64,000 nt of DNA. Source: Thuidium tamariscinum. Taxonomy: Eukaryota > Streptophyta > Bryopsida > Hypnales > Thuidiaceae. The stretch lies in assembly GCA_947034885.2 (NCBI GenBank), contig OX344755.2, forward strand, positions 4,528,501 through 4,592,500, written 5' to 3'. Shown here piece after piece: positions 60,800-64,000 of the stretch; position 1 is the first letter of the stretch; every line of letters begins with the position of its first letter. The notes beneath the pieces were generated by a model. That model was not told where the DNA came from, ran no database searches, and saw nothing but the letters and a program-made list of their open reading frames with translations. Both the position numbers and the translations under genes were made by a program.

Positions 60800-61321
60800 T
60801 TAAACAACACAGTAAGGAACCGTGTCGCAGTGGCTGGCCGGAGTATCGCCGTCACAGGCCATGTCGAAATCTGCAACATAGCCCCGCTGGCCACCGGCGA
60901 CAAAGGAGCCTATCAGCCACCAGTTGTCCCCCACAACGGCCGAGCTTTCAAGCCGGCAATCCACGGTAAGGAGGGTGCCCTGCTCCAGTGGGATGAAGAA
61001 GCTTGGCGCTGTCCCGGGTCGCTCTTGCAGCTTCGTCGCTCTCAGAGTTCGGCCTGACACGGCGCCTTGAGCCACGGCGGCGAAGCAGATGCTAGCCACC
61101 AGCACCGCCACCACAAACATCAGCGAGAGCCTCCTGCACATGCGTGGGATTACAACTGTTAAACTAAGCTCTGAGACTCGTTCTCATGCTGATATCAAGA
61201 AGAATGTCAACGTAAGTATTCGCTTCCACTGTGAACACCTGCGAAACCAAGTACGTGAAACAAGAAACGAACTTGCACATGTGACACGAAAAAAGATGGA
61301 GTACAACCTTGCCGTCGCCAT
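60800..61321 (-). CDS. gene E: secreted four-cysteine SH3b-like protein
   Basis: Exons 61308-61321 and 60800-61133, 174-bp intron; 115 residues. Mirror partner of gene B with several changes: IPLEQ for IPVEQ, VDCRLESS for VDFRLESS, WWLIGSFV for WWLIGFLV, DMAC for DMVC, TPASHC for TAAGHC. It keeps all four cysteines, so it shows the ancestral state of the position lost in B. Signal peptide, GYVADFDMAC and the PYCVV end are as in B. TATA at 61836-61843; its leader has a handful of differences from the A, B and F leaders. Confidence 0.82.
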
Positions 61322-61499
61322 CGGGTGTCCCTGCGTCTCGTTCTCTCCGATTAATTGGAAACCTGTGCAAAACCAAGACATCACGCAGTACGTAAGTCTC
61401 TTGATGGGGAAATCCTTCGATCCGTGTATATACAGGCGAAATGAAATAAATAGTCATGCATAACGGAACGACGACCAGGGGTCTAAGACGAGAGAGATA

Positions 61500-63235
61500 T
61501 GAGAGTATGACGAGTTGCGATTTCTCGAAAGAGCAAGGAAATTCGTGAGATCGAGAAAGCCAGCCAATTGCATCGGCAACGCAAGTATATCGATCCCAAC
61601 TAGCTGGGATAGAAGAGATCGAAACGACCAAGCCAGAAACACATGCAGCAGCGACCGATCGAATGCGGCAGCATGCAACTCTATCGAGTCGGAGCACAAA
61701 TTGCAGAATGAAGGAGGAAGCAGCAAGGTGCCTGGGAAGACCTTGAATGGAAGCAAGGCAGCGGCAATGGTGATGCTGGAGCGAGCAGGAAAGCCAGAGT
61801 CACGTACACTGAGTGTGGGCCGAGCGAGGAGTTCGTTTATATACTGCTCCCCACTCCGACGAAAGTTGCTTTGATCAGTTGGGAAGTTCGACTCCTACAT
61901 GCATCCAGTGGAAGGCGAGGCTGGCTGGCTGGCACCCGATGCACCGCGGTTCACGGGTTCAACTTGACTGATCGAAGGAGTCTCCAGAAGCATCTCAAAC
62001 GGAACACTTTTTACCAGCTCGTTCGTTCTGCGCAGCTAGAGACTAGTAATAGTAACATTCTTCCCTTCTTTTGTTTGTCATACCATAGCATTGTTCAGGA
62101 GTGAGAGATGTATCCTGAAATGAGATGGCCTTGTTCCTCATGAGCATGTTCTTCATAGCCAGATATGGGGCCCAACACTTTTTTTTAGTCCCTTTTAAAC
62201 TTGAGAACATAACCCTCTTTAACTCTTTGGTATCGTGGAAAACATTATACCATTTTTCCAGGATTGTAGAAGGACAAAGGGAGGGGAGCTCACTCTAATC
62301 AATCTGATGCATTGTAAATGAATATCATGTTATGAAATAATGAAATCACCATCGCAAAAATTCTTGCCTTATAGGCTTATAGATTGGAACTTGGAAGGCA
62401 CAATTGATGCATGTATTTGGCCATATGAAGGCCATTATTTCCATTTAAAAGGTTGGGGGGAGCTCCCCTCCCTTTGTCCTTCTACAATCTTTGGAAAAAT
62501 GGTACGATACCAAAGAGTTAAAGAGGTTATGCTCTCAAGTTTAAAAGGGATGAAAAAAGTGCTGGGCCCCATATCTGGCTATGAAGAACATACTCATGAG
62601 GAACAAGGCCAACTCATTTCAGGGTACATCTCTCACTCCTGAACAATGCTATGGTATGACAAACAAAAGAAGGGAAGAATGTTACTATTACTAGTCTCTA
62701 GCTGCGCAGAACGAACGAGCTGGTAAAAAGTGTTCCGTTTGAGATGCTTCTGGAGACTCCTTCGATCAGTCAAGTTGAACCCGTGAACCGCGGTGCATCG
62801 GGTGCCAGCCAGCCAGCCTCGCCTTCCACTGGATGCATGTAGGAGTCGAACTTCCCAACTGATCAAAGCAACTTTCGTCGGAGTGGGGAGCAGTATATAA
62901 ACGGACTCCTCGCTCGGCCCACACTCAGTGTACGTGACTCTGGCTTTCCTGCTCGCTCCAGCATCACCATTGTCGCTGCCTTGCTTCCATTCAAGGTCTT
63001 CCCAGGCACCTTGCTGCTTCCTCCTTCATTCTGCAATTTGTGCTCCGACTCGATAGAGTTGCATGCTGCCGCATTCGATCGGTCGCTGCTGCATGTGTCG
63101 CTGCCTTGGTCGTTTCGATCTCTTCTATCCCAGCTAGTTGGGATCGATATACTTGCGTTGCCAATGCAATTGGCTGGCTTTCTCGTTCTCACGAATTTCC
63201 TTGCTCTTTCGAGAAATCGCAACTCGTCACTCTCA
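61500..63235. repeat. inner palindrome 2: shared divergent promoter/leader block of genes E and F
   Basis: Arms meet at GAGCTC (62286-62291 and 62460-62465) around a 168-bp spacer that is the reverse complement of the spacer in palindrome 1. Arm-to-arm identity is high but less perfect than in palindrome 1: the E side has changes such as GAGATCGAGAAAG for GAGAACGAGAAAG and CCAGAAACACATG for GCAGCGACACATG. Confidence 0.9.
61836..62901. promoter_or_regulatory. head-to-head TATA promoters of genes E and F
   Basis: TATATAAA on the minus strand at 61836-61843 (gene E) and on the plus strand at 62894-62901 (gene F), each preceded by the family block. Spacing about 1.05 kb, as for A and B. Confidence 0.75.
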
Positions 63236-63421
63236 GTCTCATGTCGATAGCTCTAACTTCTCAGACCCCAGGCCTGCGTTCTGTTGTGCATGACTGTTTC
63301 ATTTGGTCAGCTTGCATTCTATATATTTAGAAGAACTCACGACGTGCTATGCGGTGTCTTGGTTTTGCACAGGTTTTCAATTAATCTGAACGAACGAGAC
63401 ATGCACAAGAATATATACCCG

Positions 63422-64000
63422 ATGGCGACGGCAAGGTTGTCCTCCGATCCATCTTCTCCCGTGTCTTGCAAGTTGCAACCAGTCCGTTTCCTTGTTTCAC
63501 GTACTTGGCTTTGCAGTCGATCACTGATGTCACTGTTCCATTATGCACTACGACAATAGCGATTGGAGTCGATATGATTTGCTTACATTGATCGTAGACA
63601 GGAGCATCAAGCGACTGGGTACCGTTAGTTTCACAATATGACTGGTTCCACTTCCACGAAGAGCTAGGCAACAAGGGCAGTCAGACATTGCTCTCTGTAC
63701 CTAGCTTCGCAGCGTGGTTGGAAATATCCGTAATTGTAGTACGACTGTTGAATTCACTCTCTCTGACCAGTTTCCACATTCACGTTGATGTTCTTGAACA
63801 TTGGAATTCTTCATGAGTACGAGTGCATGGTTTAATGTATACGTGCTTGGCTGTAATCCCGCGAATATTCGTGCAGGAAGCTGTCGGTGATGTTTGCGGT
63901 GGCGGTGCTGGCGGCCAGCATCTGCTTCGCCGACGTTGCACAAGGAAACTTGCAAGGCCGAACTGTGAGAGACACCAGAATGCAGGAGCAACCCGGGATA
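63422..64000 (+). CDS. gene F: secreted SH3b-like protein, cut by window end
   Basis: Exon 1 63422-63435 and exon 2 from 63877, 441-bp intron. The visible 46 residues (MATARKLSVMFAVAVL..., signal peptide, then NLQGRTVRDTRMQEQPGI) are identical to gene A, its mirror partner. The rest, including the cysteines, lies beyond 64000. TATA at 62894-62901. Confidence 0.8.

Larger units (their letters stand above)
54760..64000. repeat. right arm of the giant inverted repeat (continues beyond window)
   Basis: Reverse complement of the left arm with genes D, E and F opposite C, B and A. Three arm-specific differences are clear: a MITE at about 55921-56098 absent on the left, the 0.6-kb block 59233-59818 replacing the left 1.5-kb block, and loss or absence of the left ~0.7-kb piece at 41.70-42.43 kb. 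The outer end is not reached. Confidence 0.92.

Noticed and set aside
32480..64000. Assignment of the secreted family to plant self-incompatibility S1-like proteins
   Set aside because: Size, secretion and four cysteines fit, but the S1 cysteine spacing and its 'W.F' core motifs are absent. WW...GYV fits SH3b better.

Overview
The window looks like nuclear DNA of a land plant that makes swimming sperm (bryophyte, lycophyte or fern grade; species not determinable). The evidence is a sperm-tail PG-rich (STPG) repeat protein and a spliced radial-spoke-head RSPH1 homologue, both axonemal, lying beside clearly plant genes: a chloroplast DUF3598 protein, a plant two-TM RING protein and a CDPK-type kinase. 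Short GT-AG introns, copia and CACTA elements and several MITE families fit. Intergenic DNA is strongly AT-rich.

Layout. 1-12.1 kb is a transposon graveyard: an internally deleted Ty1/copia relic (gag, RT start, RNase H, polypurine tract, 3' LTR) split by a 2.6-kb CACTA element with a perfect 3-bp target duplication, then AT-rich DNA with a ~400-bp MITE. 12.2-14.5 kb is the STPG reading frame, with one in-frame TAA after repeat 16. 15.4 and 19.3 kb hold two more MITEs. 20.6-30.8 kb is the conserved gene island: RSPH1-like (+), RING (-), CDPK-like kinase (-), DUF3598 (+).

32.5 kb to the window end is the most unusual part. Six paralogous small secreted proteins (112-115 residues when complete), called A-F here, each have a 14-nt coding piece in exon 1 and a second exon encoding a signal peptide plus a compact domain with four cysteines, a WW pair and a GYV motif. 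I read this as a bacterial-type SH3 (SH3b-like) fold. The genes lie as A(-) B(+) C(-) | loop | D(+) E(-) F(+). Arms of about 9-11 kb form a giant inverted repeat (32.5-43.45 kb against 54.76-64.0+ kb) around an 11-kb loop. A/B and E/F are also the arms of inner ~1.75-kb palindromes, each carrying two divergent TATA promoters and leaders around a ~167-bp spacer. Coding exons pair across the giant repeat (A=F, B=E, C=D), but promoter and leader variants pair inside each inner palindrome (A=B, E=F). That pattern is expected from gene conversion between palindrome arms. The loop is AT-rich with one dead gene fragment and a MITE with an 8-bp target duplication.

How the genes relate: the STPG and RSPH1 genes both point to the sperm axoneme. 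The RING, kinase and DUF3598 genes are housekeeping or regulatory. The A-F cluster is a recently amplified, probably co-regulated family of secreted proteins of unknown function.
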